Notes: generated by a model from the letters alone, not told the origin. A stretch of DNA of 64,000 nt from Candidatus Eisenbergiella merdigallinarum (GCA_019119355.1 DWXE01000044.1:1-64000); one strand, 5' to 3'. Positions 51,026 through 61,067 are shown, counted from the first letter of the stretch. Translations and numbers: made by a program.

Positions 51026-52641
51026 TTATCGCAGAACTTCTATCCGGCAGCTGTGCTTTTTCGTCTTTCTGTCATATCCGATTCCCACCGCCAGAATCCG
51101 TCCCGTATATTTTTGTTCTTCTCCCAGTTTTCCCAAAAAACGCAGGGCATATTTTTTCTTCTTGATCTGGGCGATCGCTTCCTCCGGCCCATGATCCACT
51201 TTCAGTTCGAGAATAATTCCGTCCGCGCCCCTGATCTCCGGATAGAAGATGAAATCCACATAGCCGGTCCCGGCCTTGTCTTCCCGTTCTACCCGGTATG
51301 TGTCCCGGGCCGACAGGTAAACCAGATTCACCACCGCCGTCAGCTCGGTCTCATCGTTAAGCTCAACAGCGGCACTTCCGAATCATGCGCATATTCCAGA
51401 ATTTCGAGCATCGTCTCCGTATCGCCGGACAACGTAGCCTTCAGCATCCGTTCCGATTCCCTGGCCAGGCGGTTCACATACCCCAGCGAAGGTTCCTTGC
51501 GCAGCATATCGTCAAATTTGTTCATCAATTCCCGGTTTGGGATCGAAACGAGCCCGTTGTTATAGCTCAAAAATCCGTAGACTACCATGGCGGAAAAGAT
51601 CTCGTCTCTGGTCCGGAGTTTCATGGAAGTTGCCGCGTACTCCCGGATTTTGGCGCCGACCGGAATTCCCGCTGCCATCAGCGCCAGATCGTCCCTCACA
51701 TCGCCCACATTCTTTTCAATATAATAATAGATCTCATCATACGGTCCGGAACTCGTCCAGTAATCTCCCAGATTGTTATTCACGAGAGCCGCCACTACGG
51801 AGCGGGGATTGTACACCCGCTCCCCTGCCTTCGTATGATAGCCGTCATACCAGTTTCTCAATTCCTCCCTGGCAATCTGCGGTTTCTTCTCAATCTTCAA
51901 ATACCGTTCATAAAAGAGCTGATCCACTTCCGATTCCGTAAAGCCGAAATACCCGCCAAAGCGCTCTTCCGATGCCATCGTATATTCCAGAAACATATTC
52001 AGTTCGGAGCCGCTGGAGTATTTCGCTATCGGCAGGATCCCTGTCATATACGCCATGGACACATAGGGTTTATCCTTGAGCAAATTGCGCAAAAACGCAA
52101 GATATTCCCGCTTGTCCTGTCCGCTCATATAATCGCGGTGGAAAATGTAATCCCATTCATCCAAAACGAAAACAAATTTTTCCCCTCCGCAAAATTCATA
52201 AATCTCCTTCAGAACATCCCATACCGCATCATCCGGCCCATACTCGATCTGCGGATAGGCGCGTTTCAGATCCCGCAGCAGCCTGTCGCAGATCCTGGAA
52301 ATATAGCGCTTCCAGGAACGGCAGTCAGCCGGCGTTTCGTTCAGCTGAATATGGATCACATTGTGTTGATTGATGCCGGAGCCATAGCCTTCAAACTCCG
52401 AGATCTTAAGCCCGTCAAAAAGCGCGCGGCTGTCCTCCCCTTTCGAGAAAAAGGAGGCGATCATATTGGCCGTAACCGTCTTTCCAAACCGCCGCGGCCT
52501 CGTAATGCAAATGTAGCTGCTCCCCGCCTGCACCATGGGAATGAGTTCTTTCAAAATCAAAGACTTATCCACAAAATAAGGCTTTGCAGTTTCATTTTGA
52601 AAGAGCGTGAACGCGCCGGAGCTGTTCAGATAAATGCCTAT
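51026..52641 (-). pseudogene. Decayed AAA-ATPase-like / PD-(D/E)XK nuclease gene
   Basis: Two frames together encode one protein of the AAA-ATPase_like plus PDDEXK_9 type. The N-terminal part has ITRPRRFGKTV (P-loop variant) and KFVFVLDEWDYIF; the C-terminal part (51334-51026) has YVDFIFYPEIRGADGIILELK, the nuclease-like core. The frame changes near 51357-51361, where SEVPLLS should run into NDETELTAVVNLVYL; the total of 1616 bases equals 539 codons minus one base, so one base is missing. AAGGAGG stands 8 bases before an ATA (52639-52641) where the family start MGIYLN would have ATG. Both lesions suggest a dead gene. Confidence 0.85.
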
Positions 52642-52783
52642 ATCAACCGCCTCCTTCTCTCCTGTCGCTTCAAAACTATCCTGATTATATCACACCCCGC
52701 CGCTTTTTGTGCATCGTTCTCCGGTTTTCCTTCCTCAAATTTTTTGATAAAAACCGGAAATATCTTCCCGTTCTTTCAAAATA

Positions 52784-52934
52784 GTGTGCTCTAAGGCGCA
52801 TATATACGCCTGTGCACACTCGCGCCGAGCGCGGTTGCCTTCGGGCAACAATATTCCCTGCGCGCGAGTGCGCATCCTCAGCGGAGCGTCTCTTTTATAC
52901 GCCAGGAAAGGAACTTTCCTGGCGTATAAAAGAG
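52784..52934. repeat. Structured repeat element with nested hairpins (family A, copy 2)
   Basis: From left to right: a hairpin with arms GTGTGC/GCACAC (52784-52819), a long hairpin with arms 52814-52825 and 52862-52873 that encloses a GTTGCC-TTCG-GGCAAC tetraloop stem (52834-52849), and a perfect 21-bp palindrome (52890-52910 with 52914-52934). The part from 52862 on repeats the blocks of 17913-17980 in order. There is no reading frame, and the first and second hairpins share bases, so they may be alternative folds. Confidence 0.65.
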
Positions 52935-52973
52935 CAGCCCTGCGCCGCCGTTATCCACGGCGCGCGCAGGCTG
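52926..52973 (-). terminator. Terminator after the sialidase-like gene
   Basis: On the minus strand CAGCCTGCGC and GCGCAGGGCTG pair (one bulge) with an inner CCG/CGG, followed by CTCTTTTATACG. It ends the long catabolic transcript, 43 bases after the last stop. Confidence 0.72.
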
Positions 52974-53015
52974 CCCGTCATTTTTCCACTGTTTCGATGG
53001 CCTTTTTCCCCCGCC

Positions 53016-54185
53016 TCACCATCTCTGGCAGGGCATCCCCGGATCCCCTTCCGCGCCCGGGAGCGCCTTTTCGCCCCGGATCCACGCTTCGTCCACGCAG
53101 ACGTATTTCACGCAGCGGCGGTTTCCCCAGCTGTAGGCGGCGTGGATCTTTCCGTCCTTCGACTGCATCATCACCGGATACTCGTACCGGCGGTTGTTGA
53201 TGTCGTTGTATTCCCCCGTAAACCCTTCGCCCGGCTCGATGACCCGCCTGTAGGGCCAGGTCTTCCCGCCGTCGTCGGAAATGGCGAAGGTCACCGGACA
53301 GCGCTGATGGGGCCAGACCGTCCGCGACGTATTGTCGTTAAACCGGACCGGGTTGTAAATCAGCGCCAGGCTGCCGCTCTGCAGGCGGATGGCGGAGATG
53401 GAGGAATTGTTGTTGGGCAGGCAGGTGCGCTCCGGTCTCGTCCATGTCTCCCCGTCGTCCTCGCTGTAAGCGATGTAAATGTTGTCCGCGAAACGGCTCC
53501 GAAAGAGGGCCGTCAGCTTCCCCGGGGCCGTTTCGATCAGATTGGCGTGGACTCTCCCCGCGCTGTCGGGCACTTCCACACCCCGCCAGGTTTTCCCCTG
53601 ATCGTCGGAAATCTGCACCACCGTCACGTCGCTGCCGTTCCTCGTTTCGTCCGGGAAACAGATCCAGTTTCCGAACACCCATCTCCCGCTGGAAAGCACC
53701 TGGATCTTCTGCCGGCAGAAGGAGCCCGGGCGGGAAAACACGGTTTCCGTGGGCCCCCACGTATAACCGTTATCCCGGGAGATCTTGCGGCGGATTTCCG
53801 CCGTATACTGCAGGTTGAAATTCGGCCGGTCCTCCGGCGTCCGGGAGGTCTGGGCCGTGTACATCAGCCAGATTTCCCCGTCGGGCGCCAGGAACAGGGA
53901 CGGGTTCTGCTCGGAACGGGAGGGGTCGTCCGAAACGATCTCCCCCGCGCTCCACCGGCTTTCCCCCGCCCTGAGCCTGGAAACCGCGATGCTGATGTCC
54001 GCGTTTCCCTCGTCGCTGCCGGCAAACCAGCAGGCCAGAAGGTCCCCGTCAGGCAGCTCCAGCAGGTCGGCCGCGTGCACGCTGTCGAACTGATTGGGGA
54101 TCAGCGCCTCCACGGTGTCCAGCAAATTGTTATGGTACAGCCTGCCGTCTTCCTGCAGGGTATTCAGTTCGATGTATTCTCTCAT
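53016..54185 (-). CDS. Sialidase-like BNR-repeat protein, cytoplasmic
   Basis: A 389-residue six-bladed-propeller protein with at least four Asp boxes: SRDNGYTW, SDDQGKTW, SEDDGETW and SDDGGKTW. It belongs to the broad sialidase/BNR_2 superfamily. There is no signal peptide, so it acts inside the cell on imported material. The classical sialidase arginine triad cannot be confirmed by eye, and relatives include enzymes for other acidic sugars. Last gene of the operon that contains the importer and acid-sugar enzymes. Confidence 0.8.
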   Translation of the reverse strand: MREYIELNTLQEDGRLYHNNLLDTVEALIPNQFDSVHAADLLELPDGDLLACWFAGSDEGNADISIAVSRLRAGESRWSAGEIVSDDPSRSEQNPSLFLAPDGEIWLMYTAQTSRTPEDRPNFNLQYTAEIRRKISRDNGYTWGPTETVFSRPGSFCRQKIQVLSSGRWVFGNWICFPDETRNGSDVTVVQISDDQGKTWRGVEVPDSAGRVHANLIETAPGKLTALFRSRFADNIYIAYSEDDGETWTRPERTCLPNNNSSISAIRLQSGSLALIYNPVRFNDNTSRTVWPHQRCPVTFAISDDGGKTWPYRRVIEPGEGFTGEYNDINNRRYEYPVMMQSKDGKIHAAYSWGNRRCVKYVCVDEAWIRGEKALPGAEGDPGMPCQRW

Positions 54186-54251
54186 GTCGCAACATCCTTT
54201 CCTCTTATGAAATGCGCCTTTGAAATGCGCCTTGCAAAACGCCGGGCGGGT

Positions 54252-55136
54252 TCAGCCCTTCACGGCCCCGATCATGATCCCCTTCTTGAAATACTTCTGC
54301 ACGAAAGGATAGACCAGCACGATGGGAAGCATGGCGATGAAGATGGCCGCCGACTTCAGGTTCTGCTGGTTTAAGGTGACCCCGTTGACGATTACGTTCT
54401 GAAAGGCGGTGCTGGTCTGCTCGCCGCCGATGACCACGTCCTTGAGCACCTGCTGGATGACCTTCAGATTTTCCGATTTCAGATAGATCTGGGGGATCAG
54501 ATACTGATTCCAGATCGAAACCGCGTAAAACGTGCCGATGGTGGCCAGGATCGTTTTGGAAAGCGGCACAAAGACCCGCGTCAGGATCGTCAAATCGTTG
54601 GCCCCGTCCACGAAGGCGGCTTCCTCCAGTTCCCTGGGGATGCCCTCGATAAAGGTCTTCGTGATGATCAGAAACTGGGTGTTGATGGCTCCCGGGATGA
54701 TCATGACCAGCGGATTGTCGATGAATCCGAACTGATTATACACGATATACTGCGGGATGATGCCCGCGTCGAACACCCAGGTGATGATGAACGCGCCCAT
54801 CAGGAAATACCTGCCCTTCAGGCGCTCCCTGGAGAGCACGTACGCGGTGACGTAGGTGATCGCCATGGACACCGCCGTCCCCGCCGCCGTGTAAAGGAAG
54901 GAGTTGCGCAGGCCCGTCCATACGTGGAACTTCGTATTGCCCATGATGTAGCCAAACGCCTCCAGGTGGAAGCCTTTGGGCAGGAAGGTCACTTCCCCCC
55001 TCTGCAGGAATGTGCCGTCGCTGCAGGCGATAAAAAATACATAGAGGAAGGGATAGATGCAGATCAGGGCGACCAGAAGCAGGATCGCGTTGTTGACGAT
55101 TTCAAACAGCTGCAGTTTCTTTTTTCCCGTTTTCAT
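54252..55136 (-). CDS. Carbohydrate ABC permease, LplC/YtcP type
   Basis: A 294-residue permease with six membrane segments; the EAA motif lies in IEGIPRELEEAAFVDGAND. Pairs with the LplB-like permease upstream (16 bases apart). The class imports complex or acidic oligosaccharides in Firmicutes. The ATPase subunit is not in this operon, as usual for LplABC systems that share MsmX-type ATPases. Confidence 0.92.
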   Translation of the reverse strand: MKTGKKKLQLFEIVNNAILLLVALICIYPFLYVFFIACSDGTFLQRGEVTFLPKGFHLEAFGYIMGNTKFHVWTGLRNSFLYTAAGTAVSMAITYVTAYVLSRERLKGRYFLMGAFIITWVFDAGIIPQYIVYNQFGFIDNPLVMIIPGAINTQFLIITKTFIEGIPRELEEAAFVDGANDLTILTRVFVPLSKTILATIGTFYAVSIWNQYLIPQIYLKSENLKVIQQVLKDVVIGGEQTSTAFQNVIVNGVTLNQQNLKSAAIFIAMLPIVLVYPFVQKYFKKGIMIGAVKG

Positions 55137-55152
55137 GTTCGTTCCCTCCCTT

Positions 55153-56121
55153 CTAAAACAGCCTGGCTTCCGCGAATTTATCCGCCAGCCTGTTGACCGC
55201 CGTCACCAGGATAAAGGCGATCACGGATTTGAGGATATTGACGGCCGTGCCGTAGCTGTAATCCGGAAATCCCTTCGACTCGAACGCGATCCTGTATACG
55301 TAGGTCTGGATCACATCCGCGGTATCGTACACGCTGGGGTTGTACATCAGCAGGATCCTGTCCAGATTCACCGTAAAGATATTTCCCACGCTGATGATCA
55401 GCATGACGATAATCGATGTGGAAATGCACGGGAGCGTGATCCGGAACATCTTGTCCCACCGGTTCGCCCCGTCCACTTCCGCCGCCTCATACAGGGAGGG
55501 GTCGATGTTCATCATCGCGGCGATATAGATGATCGCGGAGTATCCGAACGTCTGCCACACCTCCAGAAGGACGTAGAGCGGCCGGAACCATCCCGGTTTC
55601 GCCATAAAATTCACCGCGTCCCCTCCGAACGCGCGGATGATGTTGTTCACGATCCCCGACGTGGGGGACAGCATGGTGTAGAGCACGCTGACCATGACCG
55701 CCGCCGAAATGAAGTATGGGAGGAAGCTCAGCGACTGCACGGTGCTCCTGACCCATTTCTGCCTGACCTCGTTCAAAAACAGGGCGAAGATGATGGGGAT
55801 CGGAAACACCACCACGATGGACAGCACCGCCAGAATGATCGTATTGACCACCACCTTCGGAATATAGGGATCCTGAAAAATCCGGACGAAATTCTCCAGC
55901 CCCACCCAGGGGCTGCCGAATATGCCCTGAAACGCGCTGAAATCCTCAAACGCGATCACCATTCCTCCCACCGGCCCGATTTTGAACAGGACCAGGCTCA
56001 GCAGGCCGGGGAGCAACAGCAAATATATGATCCAGTTTCTCCTGATGTCTTTCACAAAGCGCTGCGGCAGACTTCCGCTCTTCTTCGGAAACGCAGGCGC
56101 TTTTTTTCTCATTGCGGACAT
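55153..56121 (-). CDS. Carbohydrate ABC permease, LplB/YteP type
   Basis: A 322-residue permease with six membrane segments. The EAA loop reads DPSLYEAAEVDGANRWDKMFRIT. The ATG at 56121 follows AAAGGAGAG; the longer frame would start only two bases after the solute-binding protein stop and lacks a binding site. Second membrane subunit of the importer. Confidence 0.92.
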   Translation of the reverse strand: MSAMRKKAPAFPKKSGSLPQRFVKDIRRNWIIYLLLLPGLLSLVLFKIGPVGGMVIAFEDFSAFQGIFGSPWVGLENFVRIFQDPYIPKVVVNTIILAVLSIVVVFPIPIIFALFLNEVRQKWVRSTVQSLSFLPYFISAAVMVSVLYTMLSPTSGIVNNIIRAFGGDAVNFMAKPGWFRPLYVLLEVWQTFGYSAIIYIAAMMNIDPSLYEAAEVDGANRWDKMFRITLPCISTSIIVMLIISVGNIFTVNLDRILLMYNPSVYDTADVIQTYVYRIAFESKGFPDYSYGTAVNILKSVIAFILVTAVNRLADKFAEARLF

Positions 56122-56233
56122 GATTGTTCTCTCCTTTCCCCGACGCCAGAAATTTTGATTCCCGTTCTTCGAAAGGCCGCCGCCTGACTGACAGGCAGCG
56201 GCCTTTGGGACACGGCCGGCGGGCCGGTTCAAC

Positions 56234-57877
56234 TCATTCCCCGTAAGTGTTTCTGTACGCTTCCGCCTGCAGCTCTTCGATTCTGGACAGCCCCAGGGCG
56301 TTCATCTCATCCTGGAACGCCTTCCAGGTGTCGGGCGTCAGCTCCTTATTCCCGGTCACGAAGGAAACGATTCCCGCGATTTCCGCGTCGAATACGGTCG
56401 CCACCAGGCTGGCCAGCTCTTCCGACTCCTCCGACGTATACTTCAGGTTCATGCCGGTGCGCACGTGCTCTTCGTCCATATATTTCGCGCACGCGTTGGC
56501 GATCAGCTCGCCGTTCCACTGAAAGAACGCATCGTTGTCAACGGGTTTGCACACCGTAAATCTGTCGCTTAAGAAGGACCATCTCTTCTCGCCCGCGGGA
56601 GTGGATTCCTCCGTCGCATAGTCCACGATGAACTCTTTGGAGCCGTCTTCCGCCACTTCGAAGCTCTCCCCTTCCACGCCGTAGTTGGCCAGGGTGATCC
56701 CCTCTTCGCTGTAGAAATAGTCGATGAAGGTCAGGATCGTCCTGATTTTTTCTTCGCTGCAGTTGGCGTTGATGGCGGTCACGCATTCCTCGTTGTATTT
56801 GCAGGTGCCCGCCGCCTGCAGCAGCTTGCCGTCCGCGTCCACGAAGTTCCCGAGAACGTCCATCTGGTAGTCCGGATCCGCGTCGGGGCCGCCGTTGGTC
56901 ATGAACCACTCCGCGCGGTTGTAGTAATCATAGAAGAACGTGCCGTTGCCGTTGATCATGTCGGCTTCCCAGTCGCCCTCCGTGAACGTTCCCGCAGCGA
57001 ACTGGGGCTGGATCAGCCCTTCGTCGAACCAGGTCTTCATGGTTTCCACCATGGTATAGCAGTTGTCGTTCATGATGTCGAAGGAAAAATCCTTGAAGTG
57101 GGGAGCGTAATAGATGCCGTGGGATTCCGTGGCGGAAACCGTGCTCAGGCAGTCGAACCACGCCCCGAAACGGACCGCCCATTCCCGTCCGGTCAGGGGA
57201 TAATAGTTCGGGTTGTCCGCTCCATAGTACGCTTTCAGCGTGCGCATCGCCTCGGTGAAGTCGTCCACGGTCCGGATGGATTCGGCGTCCACTCCGGCCT
57301 TTTCCAGATGGTCCACCCGGTATCCCAGGAAATCGCCGAAGATCGGGGATTCCTTCACGAGCCCGTAGATGGCCCCGTTTTCATCGGTCACCAGCGCTTT
57401 GTAGTCGGGGTTGTCGTCGATGTACTTCTGCAGGTTGGGCGCATACTTTTCGATATAGGGCGCCAGGTCCACGAAAGCGCCCTGCGGGCCGTATACGTTG
57501 GTCTGGGCCAGCTTCGTCATCACCGCGTCGGGCAGGGTGTTGGAAATGATCCTCTGGTCCACCTCCGCGTAGACGTCGTTGAAGTCGTCGGGCCCCTCCA
57601 CGTATTCCACATGGATCCCCGTGGCCTCTTCGGCCGCATCGTACCATTTCAGCTCTTCGATCCAGTCCACGTAAGTGTTTCTCATGAACATGGTGTAGCT
57701 GTTGTCCCCGGAAACGGCCGCTTCTTCGCCGCTTCCCTCTTCCGCTTCCGTCTGCGCCGCGCTTTCCCCTTCGTTCGTCGCCGCGGCCTGCCCGCCGGTC
57801 CCGGAATTTCCGCAGCCGGCCAGCGCGCTGCTCACCAGCGCCGCCGCCAGAATGACGGATACTACTCTCTTTTTCAT
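56234..57877 (-). CDS. Extracellular sugar-binding lipoprotein, LplA type
   Basis: Solute-binding subunit of 547 residues. Signal peptide with lipobox LAGC (about residues 18-21), a Ser/Gly/Glu linker, then a large family-1-type binding domain (GAIYGLVKESPIFGDFLGYRVDHLEKAG is typical of LplA/YtcQ). Its ATG overlaps the pdxA stop as ATGA behind AAAGGAGG. The expected ligand is an oligosaccharide; the neighbours suggest an acidic one. Confidence 0.92.
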   Translation of the reverse strand: MKKRVVSVILAAALVSSALAGCGNSGTGGQAAATNEGESAAQTEAEEGSGEEAAVSGDNSYTMFMRNTYVDWIEELKWYDAAEEATGIHVEYVEGPDDFNDVYAEVDQRIISNTLPDAVMTKLAQTNVYGPQGAFVDLAPYIEKYAPNLQKYIDDNPDYKALVTDENGAIYGLVKESPIFGDFLGYRVDHLEKAGVDAESIRTVDDFTEAMRTLKAYYGADNPNYYPLTGREWAVRFGAWFDCLSTVSATESHGIYYAPHFKDFSFDIMNDNCYTMVETMKTWFDEGLIQPQFAAGTFTEGDWEADMINGNGTFFYDYYNRAEWFMTNGGPDADPDYQMDVLGNFVDADGKLLQAAGTCKYNEECVTAINANCSEEKIRTILTFIDYFYSEEGITLANYGVEGESFEVAEDGSKEFIVDYATEESTPAGEKRWSFLSDRFTVCKPVDNDAFFQWNGELIANACAKYMDEEHVRTGMNLKYTSEESEELASLVATVFDAEIAGIVSFVTGNKELTPDTWKAFQDEMNALGLSRIEELQAEAYRNTYGE

Positions 57878-58977
57878 TCTCTTACCTCCTTTGTGTTCGG
57901 TTCCTGTTTCCTGGTGTCATTATGGTTACAGTTTTCGCCCAGAGCGAAACTGATCGCATAATCGATGGCATTGATCAGGCTCAGCTCGCTGGCTTCCCCC
58001 GTGCCCGCCTGGTCGAAGGCGGTTCCGTGATCCACGCTGGTCCGGATCACCGGCAGCCCCAGGGTGATGTTGACCCCTTCCACCGCGCCCCATTTTCCCA
58101 GCGCTTCGTCGTATACAAACCCCACAACCTTCAGCGGGATATGCCCCTGGTCGTGGTACATGGCCACCACGCAGTCGTACCAGCCGCCCCTGGCTTTGGA
58201 AAAAACGGTGTCCGCCGGGACCGGCCCTTCGGCCCGGATCCCTTCCTTCCGGGCGGCCCGCACCGCCGGAGCGATCTCCTCGATCTCCTCTTTTCCGAAC
58301 AGGCCCCCTTCCCCGCAGTGGGGGTTTAAGCCCGCCACGCCGATGGACGGCGTTTCGATCCCCATCCTGCGGCAGGCCTGGTCCGCGATCCGGATCACCT
58401 CCAGGATCCGCTCCTTTTTGACCCGGTCGCAGGCTTCCCGCAGGGATACGTGGGTGGAAACGTGCACCACCCGAAGATCGTGGTGAGCCAGCATCATCGT
58501 ATATCGTTTCGTGCCCGTAAAGTGCGCATAGATTTCCGTATGCCCGGAATAATGGTGTCCCGCCAGATTCATGGCCTCTTTGTTCAGAGGATTGGTCACC
58601 GTGGCGTCCACTTCCTTTTCCATCGCCAGCCGGATCACCTCTTTCACGCAGGCGAACGCCGCGTTCCCCGCTGCTGCGGACACTTTCCCGGTCTCGATTT
58701 CCTCCGGATCCGCCACGGGCAGATCCAGCACGTCGATGGTCCCCGGCGCATATCCGCCTTCCGAAGGCCTTTTTACGGGCCGGATCTTCAGGTCCGTCCT
58801 CCCCGTAAATTCCAGCGCCCTCCGCAGGATCCTGGCGTCGCCCACCACCAGAGGGCGGCATTTTTCATACAGCTCCGGGCGGCCCAGCGCCTTCACCGCG
58901 ATCTCCGGCCCGATGCCCGCCGGATCCCCCATGGTGATTCCGATCAGCGGCCGGAAGCCCTCTTTTTTGCCTTCCAT
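57874..58977 (-). CDS. pdxA2: PdxA2-type dehydrogenase for 4-phospho acid sugars
   Basis: A 367-residue member of the PdxA family: GITMGDPAGIGPEIAVKAL, GLNPHCGEGGLFG and MYHDQGHIPLKVVGF carry the metal ligands. Classical PdxA makes pyridoxal phosphate precursor. PdxA2 paralogues next to DUF1537 kinases oxidise 4-phospho-D-threonate (or erythronate), and the product loses CO2 to give dihydroxyacetone phosphate. The DUF1537 gene in the same operon points to the second role. Confidence 0.87.
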   Translation of the reverse strand: MEGKKEGFRPLIGITMGDPAGIGPEIAVKALGRPELYEKCRPLVVGDARILRRALEFTGRTDLKIRPVKRPSEGGYAPGTIDVLDLPVADPEEIETGKVSAAAGNAAFACVKEVIRLAMEKEVDATVTNPLNKEAMNLAGHHYSGHTEIYAHFTGTKRYTMMLAHHDLRVVHVSTHVSLREACDRVKKERILEVIRIADQACRRMGIETPSIGVAGLNPHCGEGGLFGKEEIEEIAPAVRAARKEGIRAEGPVPADTVFSKARGGWYDCVVAMYHDQGHIPLKVVGFVYDEALGKWGAVEGVNITLGLPVIRTSVDHGTAFDQAGTGEASELSLINAIDYAISFALGENCNHNDTRKQEPNTKEVRE

Positions 58978-59871
58978 CTATTCGATCCCCTCCTTCCGAT
59001 ACCAGTCCAGCGTCTTTTTCAGCGCCTCCATCCCTTCTTCCCCGATGCGGCAGAACGGCTTTCTGCATTTTCCCACCGGATATCCCAGAAGGGAGACGGC
59101 TTCCTTGACGATGGTATTGGGATTCCCGTACCGGAAACAGTTCCGGAAGGGACGGATGTTATCCTGATATTTCCTGGCCCGTTCCAGGTCGCCGGAAACG
59201 AAGGCGTCGTAAATGCCCGCCATATTTTTGGGGAACACGTTGGCGCAGCCCGCGATTCCTCCCGCTCCCCCTGCCAGAAGGTTCCAGAGGATCAGCGAGT
59301 CGTTCCCCGAGAGCACCGAGAAATCCATCCCTCTGGTGCCTTCGATGTATTGCAGCATGTTGTCGAAATTTCCGCTGGAGTCCTTCGCTCCCACGATGTT
59401 GTCCACCCGGGCCAGCGTCGCCACCGAGGCCGGCGTCAGGGCGTTTCCCGTCCGGGCCGGAATGTTGTACAGGACGATTGGCAGATCCACCGCTTTGGCC
59501 ACGGCCGTATAGTGTTCGATCAGCTCTTCCTGGGAGGCCGCCGCGAACCAGGGGGTGATGACGGACAGCACGTCCGCCCCCATATCCTTCGCCCTTTTCG
59601 AAAGGCGGATGGTATCCCGGGTGCTCACCGCTCCGGTCCCCGCGTAAACCAGAACCCTGCCCGCCGTCTCCTCGATGACGATCTCCAGCACCCGCTCCTT
59701 TTCCTCCTCCGACAGGATATAGCCTTCCCCGTTGGTGCCGAAGGCGAAAATGCCGTGTACGCCGGCGTCGATCAGCCGGTTGACCTGATTGCGCAGCTCC
59801 GCTTCGTCAATATTTTCTTCCTCGTCCATCGGCGTCAGGATGGGCGGGATCACACCTCTGATTTCCTTCAT
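58978..59871 (-). CDS. DapA-family aldolase/lyase
   Basis: A 297-residue TIM-barrel class I aldolase of the dihydrodipicolinate synthase / N-acetylneuraminate lyase / KDG aldolase family. GTNGEGYILSEEEK is the N-terminal loop, YNIPARTG holds the catalytic tyrosine and VGAKDSSGN the Schiff-base lysine. GTNGE instead of GTTGE and the setting argue for a sugar-acid aldolase and against lysine synthesis. The product would be pyruvate plus an aldehyde. It is directly followed by pdxA2 with no gap. Confidence 0.86.
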   Translation of the reverse strand: MKEIRGVIPPILTPMDEEENIDEAELRNQVNRLIDAGVHGIFAFGTNGEGYILSEEEKERVLEIVIEETAGRVLVYAGTGAVSTRDTIRLSKRAKDMGADVLSVITPWFAAASQEELIEHYTAVAKAVDLPIVLYNIPARTGNALTPASVATLARVDNIVGAKDSSGNFDNMLQYIEGTRGMDFSVLSGNDSLILWNLLAGGAGGIAGCANVFPKNMAGIYDAFVSGDLERARKYQDNIRPFRNCFRYGNPNTIVKEAVSLLGYPVGKCRKPFCRIGEEGMEALKKTLDWYRKEGIE

Positions 59872-59903
59872 ATCCGATCCTCTCCTTCAAAATCCGCCCG
59901 CGC

Positions 59904-61067
59904 TCACAGGATTTCCCGGTAAATCCTTTCGGCATCCGCCGGGGTCACCTGCCGCCGGTTGTTCACCAGCAGCCGCTGCACCTGCATCCCCGCTTCCACC
60001 AGGGCTCCCAGATCCTCTTCCCCTACGCCGAACTCCTTCAGCGAGGCGGGAACGTTTAAGGTTTTTAAAATCCCTTCCATCCGCCCCAGCAGCCAGTCCG
60101 CCTTCTCCTCTTTCGTCCCGGCAGCCCCTCCGGTCAGCCCGATCCCGGTCAGGGCGTCGTAGATTTCCCCGAACTCCCCGAGGCAGGCTTCCCGGTTAAA
60201 CCGCATGACGGGGAGTAGCAGGATCGCGTTGGATACGCCGTGGGCGATGTGGTATTTCCCGCCCAGCGGATAGGACAGGGCGTGCACCGCCGTGGTGCCG
60301 GAGGACGTGATGGCCACCCCGCCGTAAAACGCGGCCAGCAGCATCCCGTTTTTCGCATCCAGCGCATCCGGATCCAGGCAGGCCCGTTCCAGATTCGCAA
60401 AAATCAGCTTCAGAGCCTCCATGGCGAACAGGTTCGAAAACGGGTTGGCCTTTTTGGACGTGTAGCATTCGATGGCGTGGGCCAGGGCGTCCAGGCCGGT
60501 GGCAGCCGCGATCTTCGCGGGAAGGCTGCGGATCATTTCCCCGTCCAGGATCACGTAGTCCGCCAGCATGGCCGGGTTGACGATCCCCACCTTCAGCTCC
60601 TCTTCCGGCACCGCGACGATGCTGTTGGGCGTGGCTTCCGATCCCGTGCCCGCCGTGGTGGGGATCAGCAGGGTTGGCGTCCGCTTTTTCCCGATGAGCG
60701 GGTCTTTGAGCATGTCGCGCACGCCGTATTCCTCCGGGGCGGAGACGGAGGCCAGCTTGGCGATGTCCATGACGCTTCCGCCGCCCACGGCCACGATCAG
60801 ATCCGCCCCCGTCCCGCAAAACCGTTCCACGATCTCCTGCGCCTGATCGCAGGTGGGTTCGGCCGGCAGGTCATCCAGCACCGCCACGGCGAGCCCCGCC
60901 TGCCGCAGCAGGCTTTCCGGCTTTTCCAAAAGCCCTGCGGCCCGGATCCCCCGGTCCGTAAACAGGGCGGCCTTTTTGTAGTTCGCTCCGATTTCCGCAA
61001 TCTTTTCCAGGGAATTTTTCCCGGCAAATACGTTTTTTGGCATTCGCAGCTCATATCGTTCCAACAT
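59904..61067 (-). CDS. Iron-containing alcohol dehydrogenase
   Basis: A 387-residue group III alcohol dehydrogenase: AVGGGSVMDIAKLA and PTTAGTGSEATPNSI bind NAD(P), and the metal ligands lie in GLDALAHAIECYTS and KYHIAHGVSNAILLLPVM. The ATG at 61067 follows AGGAGGCG. Substrate unknown; in this operon it may reduce the aldehyde from the aldolase or oxidise a hydroxy acid before phosphorylation. Confidence 0.9.
   Translation of the reverse strand: MLERYELRMPKNVFAGKNSLEKIAEIGANYKKAALFTDRGIRAAGLLEKPESLLRQAGLAVAVLDDLPAEPTCDQAQEIVERFCGTGADLIVAVGGGSVMDIAKLASVSAPEEYGVRDMLKDPLIGKKRTPTLLIPTTAGTGSEATPNSIVAVPEEELKVGIVNPAMLADYVILDGEMIRSLPAKIAAATGLDALAHAIECYTSKKANPFSNLFAMEALKLIFANLERACLDPDALDAKNGMLLAAFYGGVAITSSGTTAVHALSYPLGGKYHIAHGVSNAILLLPVMRFNREACLGEFGEIYDALTGIGLTGGAAGTKEEKADWLLGRMEGILKTLNVPASLKEFGVGEEDLGALVEAGMQVQRLLVNNRRQVTPADAERIYREIL

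Noticed and set aside
57874-58977. Vitamin B6 synthesis role for the PdxA homologue
   Set aside because: No pdxJ or other B6 genes are nearby and the gene is translationally coupled to sugar-uptake and acid-sugar genes including a DUF1537 kinase, which fits PdxA2.
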